A DNA stretch of 64,000 nt from CAZCGA01 sp964498075 (GCA_964498075.1 CAZCGA010000006.1:28291-92290), one strand, 5' to 3'; shown: positions 44,430-54,234, numbered from the stretch's first letter. The notes: generated by a model not told the origin, from the letters alone. Made by a program: numbers and translations.

Positions 44430-47400
44430 GCGCACGTCCCTTTCGTGATCGCATTGTAGCTCGCTTGATCGAGGACCTCGTTGGGCCCTTGTCACAGAAC
44501 GAGATTCTCATGGACCGACCAACCCAACGTTACAGCACCGGCATCCTCTATCCGCGTGGCTCTCGCATCGAGGCGGCGGAGGATGAGGACGGTGGGCTGG
44601 CGGCAAACGTGGACGAGGACGCGGCTTCTTCGCCGGAAGAAGCAGGCGTCTCGCTCCACGCTGCGCTGAAACCCTCAGTCGCAGGGCTGTCGTTCGCGAT
44701 TCAGCCTGCCGAAACGGGGAGCAGCCCAGTCATCGACGTGGGCATATGCTGCGCTATCTACAAGCGCTTCGCGGTCAACGACGCGGGCGAGCAAGTCGAG
44801 GGCGATCCGCCGGACCGCGCCCACGAGCGCTGGCGCCGCCTTCCGATGCAAGTCGTGCTCCCTGTTGAGCTTCGCGCTGGCGAGTCTCGGATCAACTTGG
44901 GTGACCATGGGGTCGGCGGCCTCGAACTCTACATCCTTGTGACGCCGCACGCCGGGGTCATCACCGTGACGGCCGCGCTATCAAACCAGCGGCTGCGCGG
45001 AGGCTCGTCTGCGTACGACGAGGAGCAGCACTTCTTCCAGGTAGAGTTGTCGGTCACGAGAGTATCGAATGGGGCGTTCGCGCCCAGGCCATCGCGGCGC
45101 GCTCAGACTGATGACGACAGCCGGACCGCAGCTCTGATCTACCGCGATGTGAAGGAGTACGTCGTCGGACATACTTGCTCCGCGCAAACTCTCCTGCAGG
45201 AGGGCGCCGTCGCTCATCTTAAGACCAACTGGGTCCCAATCGTGACGGTTCCGGGCGTGAGCGACAGTGGCGACACGGTCTTCGACGCCGTTCGAAGTGG
45301 CAACGAGCGTCGACCTCTTGAGGCGGGGTGGCTGGCTGAGGCTTCTCCTGCTGACCTGGCGGCCGGCCTAGATGGCCTTGTCGATGCGTACCGTGAGTGG
45401 ATCGGGCGCGAGGAGCATTGTATTCCGCAACTTCCGACCGACCTTCAACCTCAGGCGCGGACGCACATCGAGCGTTGCAGACGCGGTGCTGACAGGATGG
45501 CGGAGGGCATCTCTGCCATCCGTGGGGATGCGAAGGTACGTACCGCGTTCCAGTTAGCCCAGAACGCGATGCTGCTGCAGTTCGGATGGCAACGCGCTGC
45601 GACTCCGCTCGTCTGGCGTCCTTTTCAGCTGGCGTTCCAGCTGCTCGTTCTCGCTTCGCTCGCCACGCGAGCGCACCCTGATCGTGAGACGATGGATCTC
45701 CTCTGGTTCCCGACTGGCGGTGGGAAGACGGAGGCATACCTCGCTCTCACGGCATTCGTCGTATTGCTCAGGAGACTCCGGGGTTCGAAGCAGGACGACG
45801 GTGCAGGCGTCGCGGTACTGATGCGCTACACGCTCCGCCTGCTGACCATCCAGCAGTTCCAACGGGCCGCCGCCATGATCTGCGCTTGCGAGCTACTTCG
45901 TCGGCGTGGTGAGGATCGCTCTGGGGGTCTTCCGGATCTCGGCAAGACGGCGATCAGCATTGGGCTCTGGGTTGGGGCGGCGGCAACGCCGCTCACACTT
46001 CAGGACGCGCTCCACCGGCCGGCGGGCGACCCGAGCACGCCCGAGCAGCTGACCGCATGCCCCTGTTGTGGCGCCAGGCTCAGCTGGAGGCTCACACCGA
46101 GGGAGTCCCTCGTTGAGTGCTCGTCGGAGGCCTCGGGCTGCGAGCTCGCGGCGAGCGGCGCGAGGCTGCCGGTCTGGACGATCGACGAGGAGGTCTACCG
46201 ACACTCACCCTCGCTGGTCATTGGCACGGTCGATAAGTTCGCACAGATCGTGCGCAACCTGGATACGCGAGTGCTCTTCGGCCGGGGCACGACGTACTCC
46301 CCCCCGGACCTGATCATCCAGGACGAGCTGCATCTGATTTCCGGGCCGCTTGGCTCGATCGCCGGTCTGTACGAAGTCGCGATCGACGAACTCTGTCGAC
46401 GCGACGCCATCCGCCCGAAGGTCATCGGGTCGACAGCGACGATCCGCCGTGCAGAAGATCAGATCCGGGCCCTGTTCGACCGAACGACGTATCAGTTTCC
46501 ATCACCGGGACTCGACGCTGGGAACTCGGGCTTCGCCGTCACGGACCTGGAACGACCCGGCCGGTTGTATCTAGGATTGACCACGGCCGGCCGATCCGCG
46601 ACGTACATGCTGCAGGCTCTTGTCGCCTCGCTCTTACAGGCTGCGAGCGAGCCCGGCGCTTCCGAAGACGAGCGCAACTACTACTGGACTCTGGTCACGT
46701 ACTTCAACTCGCTGCGCGAGCTCGGCCGCGCTCTTGTGCTTATGCAGGATGACGTGCCCGTCTCGATCGCTCAGTTTGCCGCCCGCAGAGGCGAAGGGCG
46801 ACGACGGATTGAGCCGCCCGCGGAGCTCACCAGCCGCGTCCCTTCTTACGAGATCCGAGACATGCTGGACCGACTGAGCAAGCTTCCCGGCGATCCTGAG
46901 GCGGTCGACCTTCTGATCGCGTCCAACATGATTTCGGTGGGCATGGACATCCCGCGGCTCGGGCTCATGGTCGTGAACGCGCAGCCCAAGACCCTGTCCG
47001 AGTATATCCAGGCAACCAGCCGCGTGGGCCGCGGTAACGCGCCGGGCATCGTGATCACAATGTACAACAGCATGCGGGCCCGCGATCGATCACACTACGA
47101 AACCTTCGAGACATGGCACCGCTGCCTCTATCGCGATGTCGAGGCCACCAGCGTCACGCCGTTCGCGTCGCGAGCTCAGGACAAGGCGCTCCACGCGGTT
47201 CTCGTCGCGCTCGTGCGGCATACGGTGCCTGGGATGGATCGCCGGCCCGTACTCGACGACATTCGGCGAGCCGATGCTGAGCGGATTGCAGGTCTCATTG
47301 AGGGTCGTGTGGCACGAATCGACCCAGCCGAGCGGACCATCGTTTCGCAAAAGCTAAGACGCCTTATCGACCAGTGGGTGAGCCGAAGCGACCTGCAGAC

Positions 47401-47596
47401 CTACTGGGACGACTACGGGCGGCGAACGAGCCTGCTGATGTCGGCCGAGCAGTTTGCCGCCAAGGCGGATGTGGATTCTGATTTGGATCCGGAGGGGGCC
47501 AGACGCGCACTGTGGCCCACGCCCAACTCGATGCGGGAGGTCGAGGCAGGCGCTCCGTTCGTTCTGCGGCATGTGCTGAAAACGGAAGGGAACTAA
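44426..47596 (+). CDS. drmA: DISARM protein DrmA (SF2-type helicase domain)
   Basis: A 1056-residue protein, ATG 44426 with GGGGAGGAAGG upstream. N-terminal ~420 residues form a DrmA-specific region (FRDRIVARLIEDLVGPLSQN, MDRPTQRYSTGILYPRG). The helicase core has Walker A LLWFPTGGGKTEAYL near 427, a zinc-like CPCCGARLSW near 544, DEAH-type box IIQDELHLISG near 630, GSTATIRRA near 670 and the C-terminal lobe SVGMDIPRLGLMVV to QATSRVGRGN near 837-875. In DISARM, DrmA and DrmB form a complex that binds and unwinds DNA with 5' overhangs and triggers defence. Coupled to the helicase gene upstream and drmB two bases downstream. Confidence 0.85.
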   Translation: MSARPFRDRIVARLIEDLVGPLSQNEILMDRPTQRYSTGILYPRGSRIEAAEDEDGGLAANVDEDAASSPEEAGVSLHAALKPSVAGLSFAIQPAETGSSPVIDVGICCAIYKRFAVNDAGEQVEGDPPDRAHERWRRLPMQVVLPVELRAGESRINLGDHGVGGLELYILVTPHAGVITVTAALSNQRLRGGSSAYDEEQHFFQVELSVTRVSNGAFAPRPSRRAQTDDDSRTAALIYRDVKEYVVGHTCSAQTLLQEGAVAHLKTNWVPIVTVPGVSDSGDTVFDAVRSGNERRPLEAGWLAEASPADLAAGLDGLVDAYREWIGREEHCIPQLPTDLQPQARTHIERCRRGADRMAEGISAIRGDAKVRTAFQLAQNAMLLQFGWQRAATPLVWRPFQLAFQLLVLASLATRAHPDRETMDLLWFPTGGGKTEAYLALTAFVVLLRRLRGSKQDDGAGVAVLMRYTLRLLTIQQFQRAAAMICACELLRRRGEDRSGGLPDLGKTAISIGLWVGAAATPLTLQDALHRPAGDPSTPEQLTACPCCGARLSWRLTPRESLVECSSEASGCELAASGARLPVWTIDEEVYRHSPSLVIGTVDKFAQIVRNLDTRVLFGRGTTYSPPDLIIQDELHLISGPLGSIAGLYEVAIDELCRRDAIRPKVIGSTATIRRAEDQIRALFDRTTYQFPSPGLDAGNSGFAVTDLERPGRLYLGLTTAGRSATYMLQALVASLLQAASEPGASEDERNYYWTLVTYFNSLRELGRALVLMQDDVPVSIAQFAARRGEGRRRIEPPAELTSRVPSYEIRDMLDRLSKLPGDPEAVDLLIASNMISVGMDIPRLGLMVVNAQPKTLSEYIQATSRVGRGNAPGIVITMYNSMRARDRSHYETFETWHRCLYRDVEATSVTPFASRAQDKALHAVLVALVRHTVPGMDRRPVLDDIRRADAERIAGLIEGRVARIDPAERTIVSQKLRRLIDQWVSRSDLQTYWDDYGRRTSLLMSAEQFAAKADVDSDLDPEGARRALWPTPNSMREVEAGAPFVLRHVLKTEGN

Positions 47597-47598
47597 AG

Positions 47599-49440
47599 AT
47601 GCCTAACGAACTAGGCGATGTCAGAAGAAGCCAGATCATAATCACGCACGGCCCTGGCTCGATCATCGACTTTCGGGCGGGCGGCTATGGCGGTGCTGGG
47701 GTTTCGGTTGTCGCCGCGGGTCTTGAGGAGTGGGACCGATGGGCCCCACCGCCCGGGCTGGGCCATCCCCAAACCGTCTACGAGCCACGGCTCCAGAAGC
47801 AGCTCGGGGTCGACGGCTTTCGCCTGCCGCCGGTGGCGCCGCAAATCGCACCGCGCGTGTACTCCAGGAGGTCAGGGAAGCTCGTCGGCGTTCGCTTCCC
47901 GCGTTGGCTCCAGTGCCCCCGGTGCCATCTCGTACGGCAATCGCGGTCCTGGACTGAAGACCCGGGCGATCCTGCTCTCTACTGCGCGGACTGCTCCGAC
48001 AGAGCCGGCGGCCGAAACCGGGTGCACGTCGTCCCGGTCCGCTTCATCGTCATATGCGACAAAGGTCACTTAGACGAATTCCCATGGGACTGGTGGGTCA
48101 AGCACGCCGAGCAGTGTCCTCAGCCCCCCGATCGCCCGCGGCGCGAGCTCCGCCTCGAAGGAAGCACCACCGCGGGGCTCGCCGGGCTTATCCTGACCTG
48201 CTTGGGTTGCGGCAACCGGCGATCCATGGAGGGGTGCTTCGGGCCGGACGCTATTCCAGAGCAGTGCCACGGCCGACGGCCGTGGCTGGGGACAGACGCG
48301 GACGAGCCCTGCAGCGCGAAGCCTCGCGTCGTGCAGCGCGGCGCGTCCAACATTTACTTCTCTGTCATGGAATCGACTCTGGACATTCCTCCGTGGTCGG
48401 ATGAACTCCAGAAAAAGCTGGGCATGCGCTGGGCCATGCTGGAGCAGGCACCCGACCAGAACGCCCGTAGGGTTCTGATCCAAGCGCTCAGGCTTGCGGA
48501 CGTTACCGGCAAGCCCGAAGCCGAGCTCGTTGCAATTATCGAGGACCGCATCGCGCGCCTCCGATCCCCGGATCGAAATCTCAGGTGGGAGGAGTACCAG
48601 CAGTTCGTGCAGCACACTCAGCCGTTCGGCGAGAACACCGAGTTTGAGATTCGTCCAGCTCCTGCGCCGCTCGAACTCGCGGGATGGCTGCAGTCGGTCA
48701 TCCGAGCGACCCGTCTGCGGGAGGTCAGAGCCATCCGCGGCTTCACGCGCGTGTTCCCGCCCACTCCTGGGGACGACGAACGAGTTGCAAGGATCTCGCT
48801 GAACCGTACCAGCTGGCTGCCCGCGGTCGAGAATCGGGGCGAGGGGATTTTCATCCAGCTACGCATCGATCAGGTGCAGCAGTGGGAGCAGCGCGCGGCC
48901 GTCGTGCAGCGCGTCGCGGGACTGCGGGAGGCCTATGAGCAGGCATGGCACGATCGGGGCCGGCCGGGCGCGCCGCCGAAGACGGTCACCCCGAGACTGC
49001 TGCTCATCCACAGCCTCGCGCACGCACTCATCCGACAGTTATCGCTGAGCTGCGGCTATGGCAGCGCTTCACTCCGTGAGCGGCTCTACGTGGGCACGAA
49101 TGATTGGGAGATGGCGGGCTTGCTCGTGTTCACCTCGTCGCCCGACGCGGACGGGACTCTTGGCGGGTTGGCGCGACAGGGCGAGAGCCGCAACATCGTA
49201 CGCATCTTTGAGGATAGCCTGGCATCGATGACGTGGTGCTCGTCCGATCCACTATGCATCGAGGGCGTTCACGCGATATCGGAGCCAGCGAACGGATCCG
49301 CCTGCCACGCCTGTCTCCTGGCGTCCGAGACTTCCTGCGAGGAGTTCAACGCGTTCCTCGACAGGGCGTTGCTGGTAGGCACACCGACCCAACCGGAACT
49401 CGGGTACTTCCAGGACTACCTCCGGGAGCTTCGGAGCTGA
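47599..49440 (+). CDS. drmB: DISARM protein DrmB (DUF1998)
   Basis: A 613-residue protein, ATG 47599, two bases after the drmA stop, with GGAAGGG upstream. The opening VRRSQIIITHGPGSIIDFRA is typical of DrmB. Zinc-binding pairs appear at LQCPRCHLVRQ (~106), LYCADCSDRA (~130), LTCLGCGNRRSMEGC (~200) and a final CHACLLASETSCEEFNAFLD (~567). The DUF1998 core is LLIHSLAHALIRQLSLSCGY and SASLRERLYV near 470. DrmB is the obligate partner of DrmA in all DISARM classes. Confidence 0.85.
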   Translation: MPNELGDVRRSQIIITHGPGSIIDFRAGGYGGAGVSVVAAGLEEWDRWAPPPGLGHPQTVYEPRLQKQLGVDGFRLPPVAPQIAPRVYSRRSGKLVGVRFPRWLQCPRCHLVRQSRSWTEDPGDPALYCADCSDRAGGRNRVHVVPVRFIVICDKGHLDEFPWDWWVKHAEQCPQPPDRPRRELRLEGSTTAGLAGLILTCLGCGNRRSMEGCFGPDAIPEQCHGRRPWLGTDADEPCSAKPRVVQRGASNIYFSVMESTLDIPPWSDELQKKLGMRWAMLEQAPDQNARRVLIQALRLADVTGKPEAELVAIIEDRIARLRSPDRNLRWEEYQQFVQHTQPFGENTEFEIRPAPAPLELAGWLQSVIRATRLREVRAIRGFTRVFPPTPGDDERVARISLNRTSWLPAVENRGEGIFIQLRIDQVQQWEQRAAVVQRVAGLREAYEQAWHDRGRPGAPPKTVTPRLLLIHSLAHALIRQLSLSCGYGSASLRERLYVGTNDWEMAGLLVFTSSPDADGTLGGLARQGESRNIVRIFEDSLASMTWCSSDPLCIEGVHAISEPANGSACHACLLASETSCEEFNAFLDRALLVGTPTQPELGYFQDYLRELRS

Positions 49441-49524
49441 GCCGGCATGGGGCTCGCGCTGATCGAGAACGTCGAGAATGTTGGACTTGCGCCGAAATGA
49501 CGCCAGCGAGAGGATGACTGCGAC

Positions 49525-50667
49525 ATGAAAGCAGCAAAGAGGAACGCACACGCGGTACCTGATCTCTCACATTTTCCTCAGCAGAGCTTTAGCCCGCTTG
49601 ACCTCCGCCTCGATCCCGACAATCCGCGCCTCTCACCTGAGGAGAGAGGCGCTCCAGAGCCTGAGCTCCTCGACATCATGATCCGGCGCTTCAGTGCTGA
49701 GGAGGTGGCGGAGTCTATCATCGCGCGAGGCTACATTCCGTTTGATCCATTGATTGCGTGGCAGGCCCGTGAAGGAGTCACGGTTCGCGAGGGAAATCGG
49801 AGAGTCGCGGCATTGAAGCTATTGCTGAATCCGGATCTTGCTCCGCTCCGATTTCGCGCGACGTGGAAGTCATTGGCACAGCAGGCTGCGCGGGTTCGGT
49901 CATCCTTCCAGGAAGTGACTGTGACGATCGTACCAGACCCAAACCTTGCCGAGGTGCTCGCATATATCGGTTTCCGGCACGTTGCGGGAAACCTGCAGTG
50001 GCCCGCATTCGAGAAGGCCGCGCACATAGCCTACCTGCTGGATGATCAAAAGCTCTCGTATCGCAACGTCGGCCGTCAGATTGGCTCACGGGCGGATGCC
50101 GTCGAGCGTCACTATGTGGCGTATCGCCTAGTTCAGCAGGCCAAGAAGATTGGAGCTGACGGCGTTGAGAACATGGAAGGAGCCTTCGGCGTCCTCCTGC
50201 GGGCTCTGAATGCGCCTCGAGCGCGTGACTTTCTAGGAGTGACCTACCCCGACGATCCCCGGAGGTCGCAGCAGCCTTGCCCAAAAGAGAAGAGTGAGAA
50301 CCTGCGTCATTTCGTTCGATGGACCTTTGGAACCGAGGAGCATGCTCCGGTTGTCACCGATTCCCGTCAGCTGACCCTTTGGGGACGGATCTTGGGTTCC
50401 AAGGCGGCGGTCGCGTATCTGCAGAACGCCCCAGCTCCGCGCTTTGACCGAGCCCTCTTCAAGAGCGGCGCTGATACCGAGTCCGTCACTGAGAGCCTAG
50501 CGGCGGCAGCGGACCGCCTCGAAGAGGCAGTGCCCCACGTAAAGCGCTACAAGGACACCCGCGATGTGCGGGAGCTAGTCGGCCGCTGCGCTGACTTCCT
50601 CTCTCAGATGCTGGAGTATTTTCCGGCAATCCGTCGCGAGCACCACTTGGGCGACGCGGATGTTTAG
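49525..50667 (+). CDS. ParB-like N-terminal domain protein
   Basis: A 380-residue protein, ATG 49525. The ParB/sulfiredoxin-like domain is visible: FSPLDLRLDPDNPRLSPEE, ESIIARGYIPFDPLIAWQA and VREGNRRVAALKLL (the GxRR box that binds CTP or acts in nuclease relatives). A DNA-binding helix pair follows near residue 175 (YRNVGRQIGSRADAVERHYV). The C-terminal half is helical and unassigned. ParB-like proteins occur in many defence loci as CTP switches or nucleases. It sits 84 bases after drmB and overlaps the next gene by eight bases. Confidence 0.65.
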   Translation: MKAAKRNAHAVPDLSHFPQQSFSPLDLRLDPDNPRLSPEERGAPEPELLDIMIRRFSAEEVAESIIARGYIPFDPLIAWQAREGVTVREGNRRVAALKLLLNPDLAPLRFRATWKSLAQQAARVRSSFQEVTVTIVPDPNLAEVLAYIGFRHVAGNLQWPAFEKAAHIAYLLDDQKLSYRNVGRQIGSRADAVERHYVAYRLVQQAKKIGADGVENMEGAFGVLLRALNAPRARDFLGVTYPDDPRRSQQPCPKEKSENLRHFVRWTFGTEEHAPVVTDSRQLTLWGRILGSKAAVAYLQNAPAPRFDRALFKSGADTESVTESLAAAADRLEEAVPHVKRYKDTRDVRELVGRCADFLSQMLEYFPAIRREHHLGDADV

Positions 50668-51640
50668 ATTTCCCGATATTTCGATCGACGACGCGGCACG
50701 TGTCGCGGATTGGGTCGAGCTGTGTGCTTTGTTCGGCAAGGGTGGCACTGTCTCTCGGCGAGATGTGGAGGATGTGGTTTTCGACCGAGGCTTGCTCGGA
50801 GTGACCGATCGAAAGGCGAGCCTGCGGATCCCTGAGTACGAAGACATCGATTGCCTCACCGCAGAGGACAGCTTGTCGAGGATGTCCGAGCTGGTGTGGC
50901 GTGGGCTGCAGGAGCGCCGGCGGGTGCTCGGTGATGCGTATCCATTCGCTGTTTCCACGAGGGAGCTGACCCGCGCTGACGACGTAAAGAGCTGGCAGGC
51001 GAGGCCCGCTCAAGCCGCGCTCCTGCTAGCTGACCTCTCGAAGGACTACTCCAAGGCGAAGCTTCCGAAGGCCTCTCGGTTCCGGCGGCTCTTCGAAACC
51101 ATCGTCCAGTCCAGCTTTCGTAGCCTGTTCCGCGGGGCCAGTATCCGCTTTGGCGTCCCCGCCGACCCCGACTGGCCGAAAGGAATCACCAAGATCGCAG
51201 ATCGGCTCGAGGAACTCGGAGACCGCCTGTCGCTCGCGGTCAACCCCTGCGAAGAAGACATCGAGTGCACCGACCAAGACCTGGGGCTGGACGTGCTTGC
51301 TCGACTCTCGTTTGGCGATGAGAATCCAGGGACACTCTACATTCTGGCCCAATGCGCGACCGGGGTGGAGTGGCGAAAGGAAAAGAAAGGTGAGCCGTCA
51401 CTTGAGCTATGGAGCAGGTTGCTCTCATGGGATGCCATACGTGTGCGCGCGATTGCCGTACCGTACCGGGTCAGCGATTCAAAAGACCTTCGCCGCACCG
51501 CTGCCTTCTTCGACGCAATCGTGGTGGATCGACTTCGCCTGTTCGCCGGGCGGCCAGATGAAGGTCTGCCCTCCTGGTGCCGCGATCAGCTTGTAAACTG
51601 GGTCTCTGAACAGTTGGAGCGGATACCACCGCTCGCATAG
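50660..51640 (+). CDS. Putative PD-(D/E)XK-like nuclease partner of the ParB-like protein
   Basis: A 326-residue protein from ATG 50660, overlapping the ParB-like gene by eight bases, so the two are translated together. The N-terminal part is helical (DAARVADWVELCALFGKGGT). Near residue 203 the pattern DQDLGLDVLARLSFGDENPG then YILAQCATGVEWRKEKK fits the Asp-x(n)-Glu/Gln-x-x spacing of PD-(D/E)XK folds, with Gln in place of Glu as in some restriction enzymes. A final helical part follows. Nuclease activity is inferred from that pattern and from genome position at the end of a defence operon. Confidence 0.5.
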   Translation: MFRFPDISIDDAARVADWVELCALFGKGGTVSRRDVEDVVFDRGLLGVTDRKASLRIPEYEDIDCLTAEDSLSRMSELVWRGLQERRRVLGDAYPFAVSTRELTRADDVKSWQARPAQAALLLADLSKDYSKAKLPKASRFRRLFETIVQSSFRSLFRGASIRFGVPADPDWPKGITKIADRLEELGDRLSLAVNPCEEDIECTDQDLGLDVLARLSFGDENPGTLYILAQCATGVEWRKEKKGEPSLELWSRLLSWDAIRVRAIAVPYRVSDSKDLRRTAAFFDAIVVDRLRLFAGRPDEGLPSWCRDQLVNWVSEQLERIPPLA

Positions 51641-51915
51641 TATCGGCAGACGACACCCGCAGCGTCCACCCGCAGGGATCGGCGATTGCCTCCGCTCCCG
51701 ACCGGGCTCAGGCAACGCCGAGGACGCGCACCGGCTCGCGGCGGCCGCGCAGGCTCGCATGGTCACCGGCACCGCGACGCCGTGCGCGCGCCAACTCGTA
51801 CGTCATGCTCTATCGGACGCACGCGGGCGACGAGACTCTGCCCCGTGGTGAGTCCCCCCCCAAATTGACTCGCCAACGCCGGTGGGCTAGAAGTCGCGCA
51901 CGATGACGTGGACCA

Positions 51916-51939
51916 CCCGCTCACGAGCGGGCTTTTTTT
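51916..51939 (+). terminator. Rho-independent terminator
   Basis: Stem cccgct (51916-51921) pairs with agcggg (51926-51931) around a cacg loop, followed by c and seven T. It lies 276 bases after the last defence gene and 31 bases before hpnI, so it probably ends the defence operon's transcript. The 275 bases before it hold no supported gene. Confidence 0.75.
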
Positions 51940-51970
51940 GCCCGCGAACCTGACCAGACGGTTAACGATC

Positions 51971-53230
51971 ATGCTGAGCTCTCTCTCACTCGCTTTCGTA
52001 ATCCAGCTGCTGCTCGCCGCCGGTGTCGTCGTCTCCCTGTTCTTCTACCTCACCGGCTACTTGAGCGGCCGCAGCTTCTTCCGCCCGCGCCGGCGTCCGA
52101 ACGGGCATGCCGGCGACACGACGCTGCTGCCGGGGGTGACGATCCTGAAGCCCCTGAAGGGCTTGGATGTGGACCTCTACGAGAACCTGTCCACCTTCTG
52201 CACGCTGGAATACCCGACGTATCAGATCGTCTTCGGGGTGGCGGACCCCGACGACCCGGCGGTGCCGGTGGTGCGACGGCTGCAAGCGAGCTTTCCGCGG
52301 GCGCGCATCGATCTGGTCATCGACGGCCGGGTGTACGGCAGCAACTACAAGATCAGCAACCTGCAGAACATGTATGGTGCCGCGCAGCACGAGGTCATCG
52401 TCATCGCCGACAGCGACATTCGCGTTCGCCCCGACTATCTGCGCCGGCTGGTGACGCCTCTCGACGACCCGCAGGTGGGTCTGGTGACGTGCCTGTACCG
52501 CGCCGTGAGCACCGGAGGCCTGCCGACGCTCGTGGAGTCGCTGTTCATCAACACCGACTTCGCCCCCATGGTGTTGGTAGCCCGCATCGTCGAGAAGCCG
52601 AGCTATGCATTCGGCGCGACCATGGCGTTACGGCGCGAAGTCTTGGATCAGATCGGTGGCTTCCTGCCGCTGGCGGACTATCTCGCCGACGATTACTACC
52701 TGGGCCACCACGTCGCTGCGCTCGGCTATCGGCTCGCGCTCTCCGACGTCGTCGTCGAGACGGTGCTGGCCGTCGGCAGCTGGCGGCGTCTGCTCGACCA
52801 TCAACTGCGTTGGGCACGCACCTATCGCAACTGCCGCCCGGGGGGCTATCTGGCAAGCCTCTGCACCCACGGCACGTTGTGGGCGACGCTCAATCTGCTT
52901 TACAACCACTTCAGTCCGGCCGCCTGCCTGGCTGCCGCAGCGGTCTACGGTGTGCGCATCGCTGCGGCACACCGGATCGCCAATCAGTTCATCGGCGCGC
53001 CGTTGCGGTGGCGCGAAGCCCTGCTGGTTCCCCTCAAGGATCTTTTCATCTCGACGGTCTGGGTACTGTGTTACCTCGGCGATACCGTCCACTGGAGCGG
53101 TCACGAATTCCGCGTCTTGAAGGATGGGAAGATGGTCCAGGTGTCACCGCCCGCCATGCCGCAGCCGCAGCTGATCACCTTCGCGACCCGTGTGACGAAG
53201 GAGCCGGATCAGCACGCTGCGTCGCTCTAA
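51971..53230 (+). CDS. hpnI: HpnI-like hopanoid glycosyltransferase (ceramide glucosyltransferase-like, GT21)
   Basis: A 419-residue membrane enzyme. ATG 51971 opens with a membrane segment (AFVIQLLLAAGVVVSLFFYL), then GT-A domain: GVTILKPLKGLDVDLYENLS, IVIADSDIRVRPDYLRRLV (D-x-D), VGLVTCLYRAVSTGGL, LADYLADDYYLGHHVAALGY and HQLRWARTYRNCRPGGY, the last equal to the Q/RxxRW-type acceptor motif of GT21. C-terminal hydrophobic stretches follow. HpnI transfers N-acetylglucosamine to bacteriohopanetetrol in hopanoid synthesis. Other hpn genes are not nearby, so a ceramide or other lipid substrate remains possible. Confidence 0.75.
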   Translation: MLSSLSLAFVIQLLLAAGVVVSLFFYLTGYLSGRSFFRPRRRPNGHAGDTTLLPGVTILKPLKGLDVDLYENLSTFCTLEYPTYQIVFGVADPDDPAVPVVRRLQASFPRARIDLVIDGRVYGSNYKISNLQNMYGAAQHEVIVIADSDIRVRPDYLRRLVTPLDDPQVGLVTCLYRAVSTGGLPTLVESLFINTDFAPMVLVARIVEKPSYAFGATMALRREVLDQIGGFLPLADYLADDYYLGHHVAALGYRLALSDVVVETVLAVGSWRRLLDHQLRWARTYRNCRPGGYLASLCTHGTLWATLNLLYNHFSPAACLAAAAVYGVRIAAAHRIANQFIGAPLRWREALLVPLKDLFISTVWVLCYLGDTVHWSGHEFRVLKDGKMVQVSPPAMPQPQLITFATRVTKEPDQHAASL

Positions 53231-53250
53231 GGGGCCGCGAACCCCCGGCC

Positions 53251-54234
53251 CTACTCGATCCGTTCGACCAGCTGGGCGATGAGCGACAGCAGGTGCTCGC
53301 TGTCCGCGGACGGCGGCAGCACTTCCATGTTGCGCCGTGCCCGCGTAGCGTACTCGGCCGCGAGCGCGCGCACCTCACGCAGCACGCCGGTGCGACGAAT
53401 ACAGCCGAGGGCCGTGTCGATCTCAGCCTGCGTGAGCGTCGGCTGCTGGAAGAGACGCACCAGCTCGGGCTCACGGCCGAGCGCCAGCACGATCGGCAGC
53501 GACGGGTTGCCGTCGCGCAAGTCGAGACCGACCGGCTTGCCGAGGCGTTCCTCGCTGCCTTCGACGTCGAGCAAGTCGTCGACGATCTGGAAGGTCATGC
53601 CGACGTTGAAGCCGCAGTCCGCCATCGCCTCGACGACCGGCTCGGCGGCGCCGGACAAATACGCCGCCGTACGCGCCCCTTGCTGGAAGATGCTGGCGGT
53701 CTTGCGGCGGATGATCTCGAGGTAATCCTCCAGGGTCACCGCGGGGTTGTGCCGAAAGCGCGCCTGCATGGTCTCGCCCTCGGTCAGGCTGATGCACGCT
53801 TCGGCGGCCCAGTTGATCAGCTTCTCTTCGAAGCGCGCACAGAGCTGGAAGGCGCGGCTGAAGACGAAGTCGCCGGTGACCAGAGTTTCCGCCAGGCCGT
53901 ACTTACGCAACGCCGAGTCCCTGCCGCGCCGCACCTCGCTCTGGTCGATGATGTCGTCGTGCAGCAGGGTCGCCGAGTGGATCAGCTCCAACGCCGCCGC
54001 CACGTCGATGATCTCATCCAGCCCACGTCCGCCGCAGGCGCGGAAGACGAGGAGCGTTACCGTCGGACGGACGCGCTTGCCACCGGAGCCGATGAGGTAG
54101 GTCGAGATCTCCGTCAGCAACGGCTCACGCGCTTGCACCTGACGGGCCAGGCGCGCCTCGACCAGCGCCAACGCCTCGGTCAGTGACGGGTCGGCCTGCG
54201 TGGCCAGCGCCCGCGTCTCTCCTGCGGTACTCAC
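53251..54234 (-). CDS. Trans-polyprenyl diphosphate synthase (octaprenyl/solanesyl type)
   Basis: A 327-residue cytoplasmic enzyme that extends allylic diphosphates with isopentenyl diphosphate to make quinone side chains. Family motifs: GGKRVRPTVTLLVFRACGG near 50, first Asp-rich motif HSATLLHDDIIDQS near 88 with two residues between Asp pairs (DDxxD), GDFVFSRAFQL near 120, and second motif TFQIVDDLLDVEG near 220. Small residues before the first DDxxD fit a long-chain product. It converges with hpnI, 20 bases between stops. Confidence 0.85.
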   Translation of the reverse strand: MSTAGETRALATQADPSLTEALALVEARLARQVQAREPLLTEISTYLIGSGGKRVRPTVTLLVFRACGGRGLDEIIDVAAALELIHSATLLHDDIIDQSEVRRGRDSALRKYGLAETLVTGDFVFSRAFQLCARFEEKLINWAAEACISLTEGETMQARFRHNPAVTLEDYLEIIRRKTASIFQQGARTAAYLSGAAEPVVEAMADCGFNVGMTFQIVDDLLDVEGSEERLGKPVGLDLRDGNPSLPIVLALGREPELVRLFQQPTLTQAEIDTALGCIRRTGVLREVRALAAEYATRARRNMEVLPPSADSEHLLSLIAQLVERIE

